From a virus: a DNA stretch of 24,252 nucleotides. The stretch's first letter is position 1. Each line of letters starts with the position of its first letter. Positions 7,957-15,106 of this stretch are shown piece after piece. A program made the translations under genes and the position numbers. The notes beneath the pieces were generated by a model. The model was given only the letters and a program-made list of their open reading frames with translations. It ran no database searches and had not been told where the DNA came from. The stretch is taken from IMG/VR virus record IMGVR_UViG_3300008050_005587, positions 1 through 24,252 of that record. One strand, 5' to 3'.

Positions 7957-8580
7957 TTATAATATTCCCATTAGTTCTCTTTTTACTGTGTTAAAATGTA
8001 CCTGCGTAGAGTCATCTACCTCAAAAACATATGCCCCTGTTGCTTCTGCTGATTCAATTCCTTTAGGTGAGTCTTCTACGATAAGACACTCAGTTGGTAG
8101 AAAACCCAGTTTTCCCATTGCTAGTATATAACATTCTGGGCTTGGTTTATTATTTTCAACATCTTCATTGGTAACAACAAAATCCATATATTCAAGTTGT
8201 CCAGTATTTTTTAACATCAACTCTGCTGTTTTTCTGATTGAATTTGTTACACAACAAGATTTGATGCCCAACATTTTAGTAAATTCATGTAATCTTCTTT
8301 TTTGTGGTGAGTTGTGTGCCATCTCATTGATGACATCTACAGTATATTGTTGTTTCTTTTCCCATACTTGATTTGCCTTGTCACCAGTTATTTCCAACAT
8401 AGCAAGTTTCTTTCTGGTTGGTAAACCATTATAAGTGCTTATATGCTCTTCTCTGCTGATTTCGAAACCTGCGACTTCTTCCAGTGCACGGTTTAAAGAG
8501 TGATAGTGCCAGTCGCAAGCATCGACCAAAACACCGTCCAAATCATACAAAATTGCTTTGATTTTATTTGATTTTCTCAA
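7957..8580 (-). CDS. HAD-superfamily phosphatase (beta-phosphoglucomutase/GmhB-like)
   Basis: A 207-aa HAD hydrolase: motif I DLDGVLVD (D13 nucleophile, D15 acid/base), motif II VTNS (111-114), motif III KPSP (145-148) and motif IV VEDSPKG (168-174). The residues after motif I form a helical cap as in subclass I. It probably dephosphorylates, or mutates the phosphate of, a sugar or polyol phosphate for the adjacent nucleotidyltransferase. The start is TTG, overlapping the previous stop (TTGA). It is the only possible one: an in-frame stop lies four codons upstream and no ATG precedes motif I. GAGG sits 7 bases before the TTG, which supports it. Confidence 0.85.
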   Translation of the reverse strand: MRKSNKIKAILYDLDGVLVDACDWHYHSLNRALEEVAGFEISREEHISTYNGLPTRKKLAMLEITGDKANQVWEKKQQYTVDVINEMAHNSPQKRRLHEFTKMLGIKSCCVTNSIRKTAELMLKNTGQLEYMDFVVTNEDVENNKPSPECYILAMGKLGFLPTECLIVEDSPKGIESAEATGAYVFEVDDSTQVHFNTVKRELMGIL

Positions 8581-9434
8581 ACCATATCCTCAATTTCAGA
8601 TACTGTATATAATTCCACTTCGTTTGAATACGGCCCTTCTTCTAAAATCTTTTCATGAAGATTTTCACCTTTTTGTATACCGATGGTTTTAATCTTCAAC
8701 TTCCCACCCTCAGGTAGATAGTTGTTAGCCATCGCTTTAAGCATGTCACTAATTTTCATTGATTTCATGTCTGGACAATATGGTGTTGTATCAGTCGCAT
8801 TTTCTAAGCAGGAAAAAATCAAATCGATTGCTTGTTCTCTAGTCCAAAAGAAACGTGTTGCTTCTGCATCTGTCACAATAACCTCTTCATTATTTGATAG
8901 TAGGTCTTTCCATTTGCATAATACAGAACCTGTTGAATATAACACATTTCCATACCGTACAATTCTATACTTGGTGTTAGGATTGATTCGTTCATATTCA
9001 CCGAATAAACTCTCCATTAAGAGTTTTGATGCACCATAAACCCCCACAACTTGGGCTGCCTTGTCAGTGCTAATACCAATAATAAAATCTAAATCCATAC
9101 CCCTTGTAAGGTCTAACAGGTTCATTGAACCTATAGTGTTGCTTGCAATGCATTCCCTACAGTGAGTTTCTGCTAAACCAACGTGTTTGAATGCCGCAAG
9201 GTGGAACACACCGTCAACATCCTTTAACCCTTTATGTAAGCAATGAATGTTAGAGATGTCGCCTGGAATTATTTCTAACCATGGATATTTTTGAGCAATT
9301 TCAACTAGTTTACCTTCATTTCTAGATACAGTTACCACATTTGTAACACCCATACTTTCCAGTCTATCTAACAATGCTACACCCAGAAATCCGGCTGCAC
9401 CAGTAATTAAGTATCTCTTATTTTTATCAATCAT
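8577..9434 (-). CDS. PseB/CapD-like UDP-GlcNAc dehydratase/epimerase
   Basis: A 285-aa extended SDR with GAAGFLG at 12-18 and AAFKHV at 80-85 (the family's AA-x-KHV). The catalytic set is STDKA at 122-126 with Y133 in YGASK; the eight-residue gap from K125 to Y133 equals that in the 4,6-dehydratases of the PseB/FlaA1 group (D, K, Y). RYGNVLYSTGSV and ATRFFWTREQA also match this group. The likely reaction is inverting 4,6-dehydration of UDP-GlcNAc or a related C5 epimerisation, feeding the DegT aminotransferase. The start at 9434 is preferred (GGAAAA upstream, four bases after the previous stop); an ATG at 9449 with no clear site is the alternative. Confidence 0.85.
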   Translation of the reverse strand: MIDKNKRYLITGAAGFLGVALLDRLESMGVTNVVTVSRNEGKLVEIAQKYPWLEIIPGDISNIHCLHKGLKDVDGVFHLAAFKHVGLAETHCRECIASNTIGSMNLLDLTRGMDLDFIIGISTDKAAQVVGVYGASKLLMESLFGEYERINPNTKYRIVRYGNVLYSTGSVLCKWKDLLSNNEEVIVTDAEATRFFWTREQAIDLIFSCLENATDTTPYCPDMKSMKISDMLKAMANNYLPEGGKLKIKTIGIQKGENLHEKILEEGPYSNEVELYTVSEIEDMV

Positions 9435-9438
9435 TATT

Positions 9439-10239
9439 TTATTTTCCATAGACTATATCAATCCAATTTTCAAAGGGCCACTCTTCCTTAAATTCACCTA
9501 TCTCTTCTGGTCTATCAGCGTAAATTTCTCTAATTTTTTCTATATCTTCTTTTCTCATACCCTTTACATTAATCTTATCTGGGTATTGCTTCTCGCTTAC
9601 TAATTCTACCTTCTTTACACAGTGTCTTCCTTTAGTACCTAAAATCTTATAACCGTCACCTTCTGCCATCTGACCACCTATCAACTCCCAGTCATGTGGA
9701 CTCCAGTTGGGTTTCAGGTTTTTTAAAAAGTATTCTCTATTCCAGATGGAAAATTGACCAGTTATTCTATAAATAAATTCCTGTGTAGACCTCTGTGCTA
9801 GTTCTATAATTTCAAAATCATCGAATTTCTTGTAGGTTGTTACATCTCTAGGATTCCTTGCGTATTGTAAAGATGGTTGCAAATCTATTCTACCAATTTT
9901 ATCTCCCATGTCACCTTTCCAGTTGGGTATGCTTTCTAAGATATAATATAACTCTCTATCTAAAGGTCTTGCTAAGCAAAAATCATCAATACCAAAGATA
10001 AAATATTCATCATCTATTGAGTTAACATATTCTAAGACATAGTTAGACCATCCTTTAGCCTTACCCACTTGTTCATCCGCCATTGATATAAATTCGAAAT
10101 TTTTAGGTAATTCGAAGTCTGGTTTACTAAAACCTAAAATCGTAACGTTGAAGTCATCACCCCAATACTTGTTAAAAAAATATGAAAAACCTTTAAGTAC
10201 AAACAAGTGTGGGTCACATGTTGGTATGATTATTCTCAC
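9439..10239 (-). CDS. Putative glycosyltransferase (GT-A-like), GTG start
   Basis: A 266-aa protein from a GTG at 10239. It opens with a strand R-I-I-I-P-T-C-D, and FIFGIDDF (80-87) is positioned like the metal-binding DxD strand of GT-A transferases. A later acidic/aromatic block (HDWELIGGQ) could be the C-terminal catalytic region. I do not recognise a numbered GT family, so the call is moderate. GTG is chosen over the ATG at 10275 because GTGA overlaps the stop of the preceding gene, GAGG lies about 10 bases upstream, and the 12 extra residues of the longer frame (rich in Arg, Cys and Trp) look like translated overlap rather than protein. Confidence 0.65.
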   Translation of the reverse strand: MRIIIPTCDPHLFVLKGFSYFFNKYWGDDFNVTILGFSKPDFELPKNFEFISMADEQVGKAKGWSNYVLEYVNSIDDEYFIFGIDDFCLARPLDRELYYILESIPNWKGDMGDKIGRIDLQPSLQYARNPRDVTTYKKFDDFEIIELAQRSTQEFIYRITGQFSIWNREYFLKNLKPNWSPHDWELIGGQMAEGDGYKILGTKGRHCVKKVELVSEKQYPDKINVKGMRKEDIEKIREIYADRPEEIGEFKEEWPFENWIDIVYGK

Positions 10240-11099
10240 CAGCCAGCACCTCTGGGTCCTTCTGCTAGGGTACACGCTCTGTCTTCTGGTAAAGGTTGGT
10301 CTAATGGAAATGGGAATCCTCTGGGGAAATATGGATTTGTTCTACCGTGAGGTATCTTTCTAATCAAAGACCAAGAATTGTATTCAAGACCTATAAACCC
10401 TGATTCAATTTCATCAGTCTTAACATGCCATCTGAGAAGACCGTGGTTTGAAATTTTGTTATCACGTTCGGGTGCTTCTCTCGGAGAAATCTCCCTCAGG
10501 GACATTAAGTATTTTTCATAATCACTATCTTCTGCTAGATAACTATTGATATTATCATATAGGTTACCAACTTTATCTGCGTTTTCTGAACCAGTGATAA
10601 ACCAAGGGTCATTATAACCAAAGTTAAACCTATTGTGCCACCAGTTAGATACGTAGAATACATTGGGGTTTAGATTTTCAAATTTGATGAAAGAATCATA
10701 GAAAACCATATCAAACCTTAATGCTAACACGAAATCATATTTGAAATCATTAGCATCTTCTTCTTCTTTCTTTAAACTGATACACTTATCTAAGGAATAC
10801 CACCTACTATATGTGCTTTGAAGTTTAGTCTGGATGTCTGGTGTAAAACTGTATTGAGTAGAATCTATACCATATGGGTGCTTAAATATGATTTGTTTTT
10901 CAACCAGATACTTCTTTGGATTGTATCTTTCTACCAAATCTTTCTCTGAGTCTTCACTCCAAGTGTGAAAAAATATATCCACATCATGGTCACCAAACAC
11001 GTTTTGTTTTAAACTTTCAATACCTTCTTCAAAAGAAACTGGTACACCTTTGTCGTTAAATCCCGATGCCAGTCCATGTAAACAAATTGCTATTTTCAT
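10236..11099 (-). CDS. Putative glycosyltransferase of the HTW/RxD type
   Basis: A 287-aa protein. It begins MKIAICLHG, has VDIFFHTWSED (40-50) and YDFVLALRFDMVFYD (121-135). The pattern of an initial beta strand, a V-D-x-F-x-H-T-W motif and a Y-D-x-V-x-x-x-R-x-D motif recurs in short uncharacterised sugar transferases of capsule and LPS islands and in phages. No biochemical function is known to me for this family. The ATG overlaps the TGA of the 424-aa gene (ATGA). The C-terminus (TLAEGPRGAGW) is proline- and glycine-rich and reads through the region where the next gene's ribosome-binding site lies. Confidence 0.65.
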   Translation of the reverse strand: MKIAICLHGLASGFNDKGVPVSFEEGIESLKQNVFGDHDVDIFFHTWSEDSEKDLVERYNPKKYLVEKQIIFKHPYGIDSTQYSFTPDIQTKLQSTYSRWYSLDKCISLKKEEEDANDFKYDFVLALRFDMVFYDSFIKFENLNPNVFYVSNWWHNRFNFGYNDPWFITGSENADKVGNLYDNINSYLAEDSDYEKYLMSLREISPREAPERDNKISNHGLLRWHVKTDEIESGFIGLEYNSWSLIRKIPHGRTNPYFPRGFPFPLDQPLPEDRACTLAEGPRGAGW

Positions 11100-12370
11100 A
11101 CTTTTAACATACCTTCCATTAATTCAATATCTCTAATATCTTTGGGTTCTGAACGCTTGTTCTTTAATTCGTGAATAACACCTATGCTTGCAAACTTAAC
11201 ACCGTTAAAATAAAAGTGGTTATTATCATTATACATGATTTCATCTTTACCAATGGTATAATTACCGATTTCTTTATTGTGTTCGTTTATTAAGGGATTA
11301 CCTTGTATTGGTTTAACATTACCACCATAAAGGTAGTCTAGGTCTTGTCCCTCTCTCATACCGAACGCTGACATAACTGAACTGGCAGTTATACAAACAT
11401 CATCACTATCGTATTTATTTTTAGCCATCCAATCTTTCAATTCTCCCACAAGACGATTATATTTAGGATAATCCTGAATAACCGCATTGTTTAAATAATG
11501 GAGGCTATTATTATTAAAAAATACCCTTGCTAGTCTTAATGTTTCTTCGTGGGTGTCGTTAATATGAACAGAGTGATTGCTAATACCATAGACATCTCTG
11601 ATTAGTCTTTTCACCTCATGTGCTTTTTCTACTGAGTCGAATTCCGCTAGGAAAGCATAAACTGGACTTTCGGGTGATGGGGAGAAGCAATAATCTTCCT
11701 TAAGACGGAATCCACTAAAACCATTGTTAAAATCACCACCCCAAGGTTCACCATCATATATCTGTCTAATTAAGTTTAAGGGGCCCTGATTATAAAGTAT
11801 TGCACCTTTTTCATAAACAACATCTCCATTTTCCATTATGATTTTTCTAATATCACCGAGATTGTTTTTAACTGTGGCAGCAGGGAATAGAGTTACAATG
11901 AATGAGTTTTCTTTCAATTTAGCATATTCTAAAGCGATTGAATCGCAGATTTTATTATCTAAACCAAGATTTCTAAAAAAATAAGATGTACAATCTTCTT
12001 GTCCTGCTTTAGGGTCATCTGTTTCTTCAAAATTTATATTTTTGTTATTAAGAATGCAACTTGCTAATCTATGTGCACCGTTTAAGAGATAACCGTCTTT
12101 GTTAATTGGTACTGGGGGTAATTTAGGATTGTAACCTCCTTCTCTAATGGAGTCGTTGATTTTAAAAAATTCTTTAACATAAGATTCTAGGTCATTCTTT
12201 TTTGGGTTGTCATATTCTTTAAAACCATTCCATACTTTAATATGTTCTGAATAAATGTTCAAACCGAAAGTGGTCTGATAACCTCTTTGTGCATGTTTTA
12301 ACATTAAGTGCTTGGCTGCGACATCAAATCTGTTGAATTTTAATAAATTTTTGGGGTTAATATATGTCAT
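11096..12370 (-). CDS. Two-domain protein: ParB/Srx-like N-terminus and nucleotidyltransferase-like C-terminus
   Basis: A 424-aa protein. Residues 88-104 (VPINKDGYLLNGAHRLA) match the ParB/sulfiredoxin nuclease-fold motif, in which a glycine-histidine-arginine loop binds nucleotide. Residues 264-277 (NHSVHINDTHEET) form a second conserved-looking block. Residues 325-348 (VCITASSVMSAFGMREGQDLDYL) resemble the G-S ... D-x-D signature of the polymerase-beta nucleotidyltransferase fold, with the usual GS replaced by ASS. The domain reading is mine and untested. The position between glycosyltransferases suggests attachment or activation of a phosphorylated group on the glycan. No clear ribosome-binding site precedes the ATG. 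Confidence 0.6.
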   Translation of the reverse strand: MTYINPKNLLKFNRFDVAAKHLMLKHAQRGYQTTFGLNIYSEHIKVWNGFKEYDNPKKNDLESYVKEFFKINDSIREGGYNPKLPPVPINKDGYLLNGAHRLASCILNNKNINFEETDDPKAGQEDCTSYFFRNLGLDNKICDSIALEYAKLKENSFIVTLFPAATVKNNLGDIRKIIMENGDVVYEKGAILYNQGPLNLIRQIYDGEPWGGDFNNGFSGFRLKEDYCFSPSPESPVYAFLAEFDSVEKAHEVKRLIRDVYGISNHSVHINDTHEETLRLARVFFNNNSLHYLNNAVIQDYPKYNRLVGELKDWMAKNKYDSDDVCITASSVMSAFGMREGQDLDYLYGGNVKPIQGNPLINEHNKEIGNYTIGKDEIMYNDNNHFYFNGVKFASIGVIHELKNKRSEPKDIRDIELMEGMLKV

Positions 12371-12373
12371 AAT

Positions 12374-13030
12374 TTATAGCAGTGGGTCTTTAATACGTTG
12401 TCCCGATTGATTAAAAATCGTAAGCGGAGTTTTTGTTAAGTTTTCCCATTTATTTGCACTATCTCTTTCATCTGCTTGATAAAAATAAGGTTTATGCGGT
12501 GCTACGACGTAGTTTTTTGTTTGTAAAAAAGCACAACCCAAATCAAAAGGGGTGTTGTGGTTGTATACTATATCTTTTGCTGTTTCAGACACAGCCTTTC
12601 TGTAACTATCCGTTAAATATAAAATAGCATGAGTTGCAAAAACTTTTCCAATTCTAGCAAATCCATCACCGATGTCTACTGCTAGATAACGTCCATCACC
12701 GTGGGATGTCCCTAGATAAACAGCATCTGTGTTATCTGGAATTTCTAATATTGGGTTGAAATTTTCTGTAATCTTAGCATCATCTTCTAAAATTAAAAGA
12801 GGTAATTCGTTGTCCTCGTTATCTAAAATATCAATATGGGACTGTGCACACCCTCTGTAGTGTTTTATCGTTTTGTCTGCACCCTCATGTGGCTCTATGA
12901 CTCTAGCAGACAACCTCTCATGATTTTTAAGTCCAATATCTTCGAACTGTTTGACCATCGCATCAGCATTATGCTTATCTTTGTCTAAATTAATCCAACA
13001 ACATCTTACATCACGAATATCAATTTTCAT
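12374..13030 (-). CDS. GT25-like glycosyltransferase (LPS biosynthesis type)
   Basis: A 218-aa protein. CCWINLDKDKHN at 10-21 corresponds to the V-I-N-L-x-R-x-x-x-R start of family GT25, GCAQSHIDIL at 60-69 to its G-C-x-x-S-H motif, and LLILEDDA at 78-85 to the DxD-type metal site. GT25 enzymes (LgtB-like) transfer galactose in LPS outer core synthesis, but donor and acceptor here are not known. This is the first gene of the glycan island, starting 15 bases after regA with AAAAGG upstream. No promoter or terminator is visible in that gap, so the island is probably read from transcripts passing through regA. Confidence 0.8.
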   Translation of the reverse strand: MKIDIRDVRCCWINLDKDKHNADAMVKQFEDIGLKNHERLSARVIEPHEGADKTIKHYRGCAQSHIDILDNEDNELPLLILEDDAKITENFNPILEIPDNTDAVYLGTSHGDGRYLAVDIGDGFARIGKVFATHAILYLTDSYRKAVSETAKDIVYNHNTPFDLGCAFLQTKNYVVAPHKPYFYQADERDSANKWENLTKTPLTIFNQSGQRIKDPLL

Positions 13031-13045
13031 AACAAAAAACCTTTT

Positions 13046-13453
13046 TTATTTTTTAACGCCTATATGGTATTTGGGTATAAGTTCCCAGTCTGATTTATCT
13101 CTATGAGAGATAATTTTTATTTGACCTATTGATGCAATAGGGTCTTCAGTTTTATTTTTATCCACTATATTAACCAGTTCCCATTCTTCTAAAAGGTTTA
13201 CAATAGTATTTCTTCTTGCGATGTCGTTATCGGACATATCGCTTGGTAAACCATCCAACCCAAATAATTCTTTAAAATGAACAATATAATATTTTCCTCT
13301 TTTATGAAGAATATGACATGATTGGTAAAGTTTCTTTTCTTTCCTTGAAGAAACACCAATTCTTGTTAATGTTTCTTTGACCTTAAGAAAGTCTTCGTCG
13401 GTTGTTAGTGTCACTTCAATTAAGTCATCAACAGTGACTTTTGTGTTTTCCAT
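13046..13453 (-). CDS. regA: RegA translational repressor of early genes
   Basis: A 135-aa protein with extended similarity to T4 RegA: FLKVKETLTRIG, LYQSCHIL, GKYYIVHFKE and the C-terminal IPKYHIG all match. About 10 residues are added at the N-terminus compared with T4 (122 aa). RegA binds AU-rich sequence around the start codons of many early phage mRNAs, including its own, and blocks ribosome binding. As in T4 it lies just after gene 62. Its ribosome-binding site (GGAG, 7 bases before ATG) is inside the 3' arm of the hairpin at 13460-13504, so its own translation is probably controlled by RNA structure. Confidence 0.97.
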   Translation of the reverse strand: MENTKVTVDDLIEVTLTTDEDFLKVKETLTRIGVSSRKEKKLYQSCHILHKRGKYYIVHFKELFGLDGLPSDMSDNDIARRNTIVNLLEEWELVNIVDKNKTEDPIASIGQIKIISHRDKSDWELIPKYHIGVKK

Positions 13454-13459
13454 TATTTA

Positions 13460-13504
13460 ACTCCATTATATATGGCTTATTTACACCTTTATATATAATG
13501 GAGT
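13460..13504 (-). promoter_or_regulatory. RNA hairpin sequestering the regA ribosome-binding site
   Basis: A perfect 14-bp inverted repeat: ACTCCATTATATAT at 13504-13491 (minus strand) and ATATATAATGGAGT at 13473-13460, with a 17-base loop. The 3' arm contains GGAG, the Shine-Dalgarno for regA, 7 bases before its ATG. The 5' arm begins five bases after the last base of the gp62 stop codon, within reach of a ribosome terminating there. There is no T-run, so a terminator is unlikely. The stem would hide the regA start unless gp62 is being translated. Confidence 0.8.
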
Positions 13505-13509
13505 CGTCA

Positions 13510-13896
13510 TTAAGAACCACCCGTGTTTAATTCCTCTTTAATATTATTTATTTGTTCTTTACTAAGTACGTCAAGTGCTTCATAGGCTTTCGAATTTGAA
13601 TACCCAAAATAGTCTTTAATGGCCTGCAAATCAGCAGGGGCTGTTTTCTTCATCCACTTACTAAATCTTTTTCTTTTCCTGACGGAGCGTTGTAGATAGT
13701 CAAAATGCATTCTCTTGTCTATACCACAAAAGAAATTCATATTGTTGGATTGGATTATTGAGTCTGGAAAATAAGAAACCCCTTTATTAATAATAAAAGG
13801 GCTATATCTCTTGAGTACAAACTCATAATCATCATCCAGTTTGTCCATAGGAACTTTGGTATAATTAATGGCGTTTAAGTAATCACTTAATTTCAT
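13510..13896 (-). CDS. 62: Clamp loader small subunit gp62
   Basis: A 128-aa protein recognised by YSPFIINKGVSYFPDSI (31-47), RMHFDYLQRSVRKRKRFSKW (62-81) and the C-terminal YFGYSNSKAYEALDVLSKEQ, all characteristic of gp62 of T4-like phages. It is shorter than T4 gp62 (187 aa), as in other marine T4-likes as far as I recall. One copy joins four gp44 subunits to load gp45 onto primer-template DNA. The ATG overlaps the TGA of the groES-like gene (ATGA) and no ribosome-binding site is visible, so it probably depends on translational coupling to groES rather than directly to gene 44. Confidence 0.93.
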   Translation of the reverse strand: MKLSDYLNAINYTKVPMDKLDDDYEFVLKRYSPFIINKGVSYFPDSIIQSNNMNFFCGIDKRMHFDYLQRSVRKRKRFSKWMKKTAPADLQAIKDYFGYSNSKAYEALDVLSKEQINNIKEELNTGGS

Positions 13897-14156
13897 GTAG
13901 TTATAATTGCTAGTACAGAAGATTCAGGTACAATAACCACTTCACCATAAGCACCAAGTCCTTGTCTACTCCATAAAATTGTATCACCGACTTTGATTTC
14001 AGATTTTACATCAGGACCAACACCTGCTACAATAACTACTTTTGGTTTAGATTTATCGTCTACGGCACTACCTGTTATAATAATACCAGACTCAGTGGTT
14101 TTTTCTTTTTCTATTTCGCTTATAATTGTTAAATTATCATTGATTGGTCTAATCAT
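13893..14156 (-). CDS. GroES-like co-chaperonin (gp31 analogue)
   Basis: An 87-aa protein. IRPINDNLTI at the N-terminus matches the bacterial GroES I-R-P-L-x-D-R-V-x-V, TESGIIITGSAVDDKSKP (21-38) corresponds to the mobile loop (GGIVLTGSA) that docks on GroEL, then GVGPDVKSEIKVGDTILW and the C-terminal ESSVLAII. The hydrophobic GroEL-binding triad is III instead of IVL. It is closer to bacterial GroES than to T4 gp31 (111 aa). It would form a heptameric lid on host GroEL and help fold phage proteins such as the major capsid protein. It lies between the two clamp loader genes with ATGA overlaps on both sides. Confidence 0.9.
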   Translation of the reverse strand: MIRPINDNLTIISEIEKEKTTESGIIITGSAVDDKSKPKVVIVAGVGPDVKSEIKVGDTILWSRQGLGAYGEVVIVPESSVLAIITT

Positions 14157-15106
14157 TTAAAGGTACACTCCATCATTAATTCTGTACAACATGCGGTCAT
14201 GTTTATTTCTTGGTCTGCTACGAAGGCCGCCTTATATTGGTATTCTGCAACTATAAGAATTGCGGCTGGGATGCTTTGTGGTTCAAGACTTTCTGATAAA
14301 TTATCGTAAATCTTTTTAAAAATTTGCACTTGGTCATTGTCTAAATTGTCAACCACCCATTTTCTAACTTCTTGAAAGTTTTTGTTTTTCATTGATGTCA
14401 TTAAGTCGTTGATTTTAACATTTTCGACATCAGCAAGAACACCAACATCAATTGTACCTGCAATGGAATATCGTTGAAGTTCATTAATTACCCTTCTAAA
14501 ATCGGGTACGTAGCGAACAATTAATTTTGCTATAACTTTATCTTCATAAGGAACATGTTCATCGTTTAATATATGCTTTACTCTCTCCATAAACTGTGCA
14601 GACATTATATTCATATCCTTTTTACCAAACTGGAAATGGATACAAGTGCATCTTGAATGAATAGGTTCAATAATTCTGTTTTTGAAATTACATGTGAGGA
14701 TGAATCTGCAGTTATTAGCAAATTCCTCAATGAATCCACGAAGTGCAGGTTGCATAGACTGTGCATTAGCATAATCAAATTCGTCCAAAATCACGACCTT
14801 TTTGGACCCTGTCAAGGACACAGTGCTAGCAAAACTACGGATTCTTGTTCTCAGAGTGTCAATGTTACCATCTTCAGAGCAATTAATCATCATCCAGTCT
14901 GTTTCAAGTTCACTACATAAAGCCTTCGCAACTGTAGTCTTACCGCAACCTGCACTTCCTGATAAGAGGAGATTCTGGGATTCACCAGATTTTACCATAT
15001 CTTTGAATGTTTTTTTCAGTCTTTCAGGAAGAATGCATTCATCAATGGTAGTTGGTCGATATTTTTCGACCCACAGATATTGTTTGTTTTCTGTCATTGT
15101 TATCAT
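14153..15106 (-). CDS. 44: Clamp loader large subunit gp44 (AAA+ ATPase)
   Basis: A 317-aa AAA+ protein (T4 gp44 is 319 aa): LWVEKYRP (11-18), Walker A GSAGCGKTT (50-58), Walker B VVILDEFD (104-111), sensor 1 LTCNF (137-141) and the arginine-finger SRC motif (151-153), all typical of clamp loader ATPase subunits. With gp62 it opens and loads the gp45 clamp for replication and, through gp45, supports late transcription. The start ATG shares bases with the stop of the DUF4406 gene (TAATG). A second in-frame ATG lies three codons downstream and cannot be excluded. Confidence 0.97.
   Translation of the reverse strand: MITMTENKQYLWVEKYRPTTIDECILPERLKKTFKDMVKSGESQNLLLSGSAGCGKTTVAKALCSELETDWMMINCSEDGNIDTLRTRIRSFASTVSLTGSKKVVILDEFDYANAQSMQPALRGFIEEFANNCRFILTCNFKNRIIEPIHSRCTCIHFQFGKKDMNIMSAQFMERVKHILNDEHVPYEDKVIAKLIVRYVPDFRRVINELQRYSIAGTIDVGVLADVENVKINDLMTSMKNKNFQEVRKWVVDNLDNDQVQIFKKIYDNLSESLEPQSIPAAILIVAEYQYKAAFVADQEINMTACCTELMMECTFK

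Noticed and set aside
9768-9775. TATAAATA on the plus strand, matching the late promoter octamer.
   Set aside because: It lies inside a minus-strand glycosyltransferase gene and points at no plus-strand gene; an AT-rich coincidence is more likely.
12371-12378. TATAAATT on the minus strand just before the 424-aa gene, one base off the late promoter consensus.
   Set aside because: The start would fall inside the coding region of that gene, and the sequence is formed by the TAA stop of the previous gene plus ordinary AT-rich bases.
13034-13047. A-run, GG, T-run palindrome between regA and the first glycan gene, resembling a terminator.
   Set aside because: There is no room for a hairpin loop and no GC-rich stem; the AAGG is better explained as the ribosome-binding site of the next gene.
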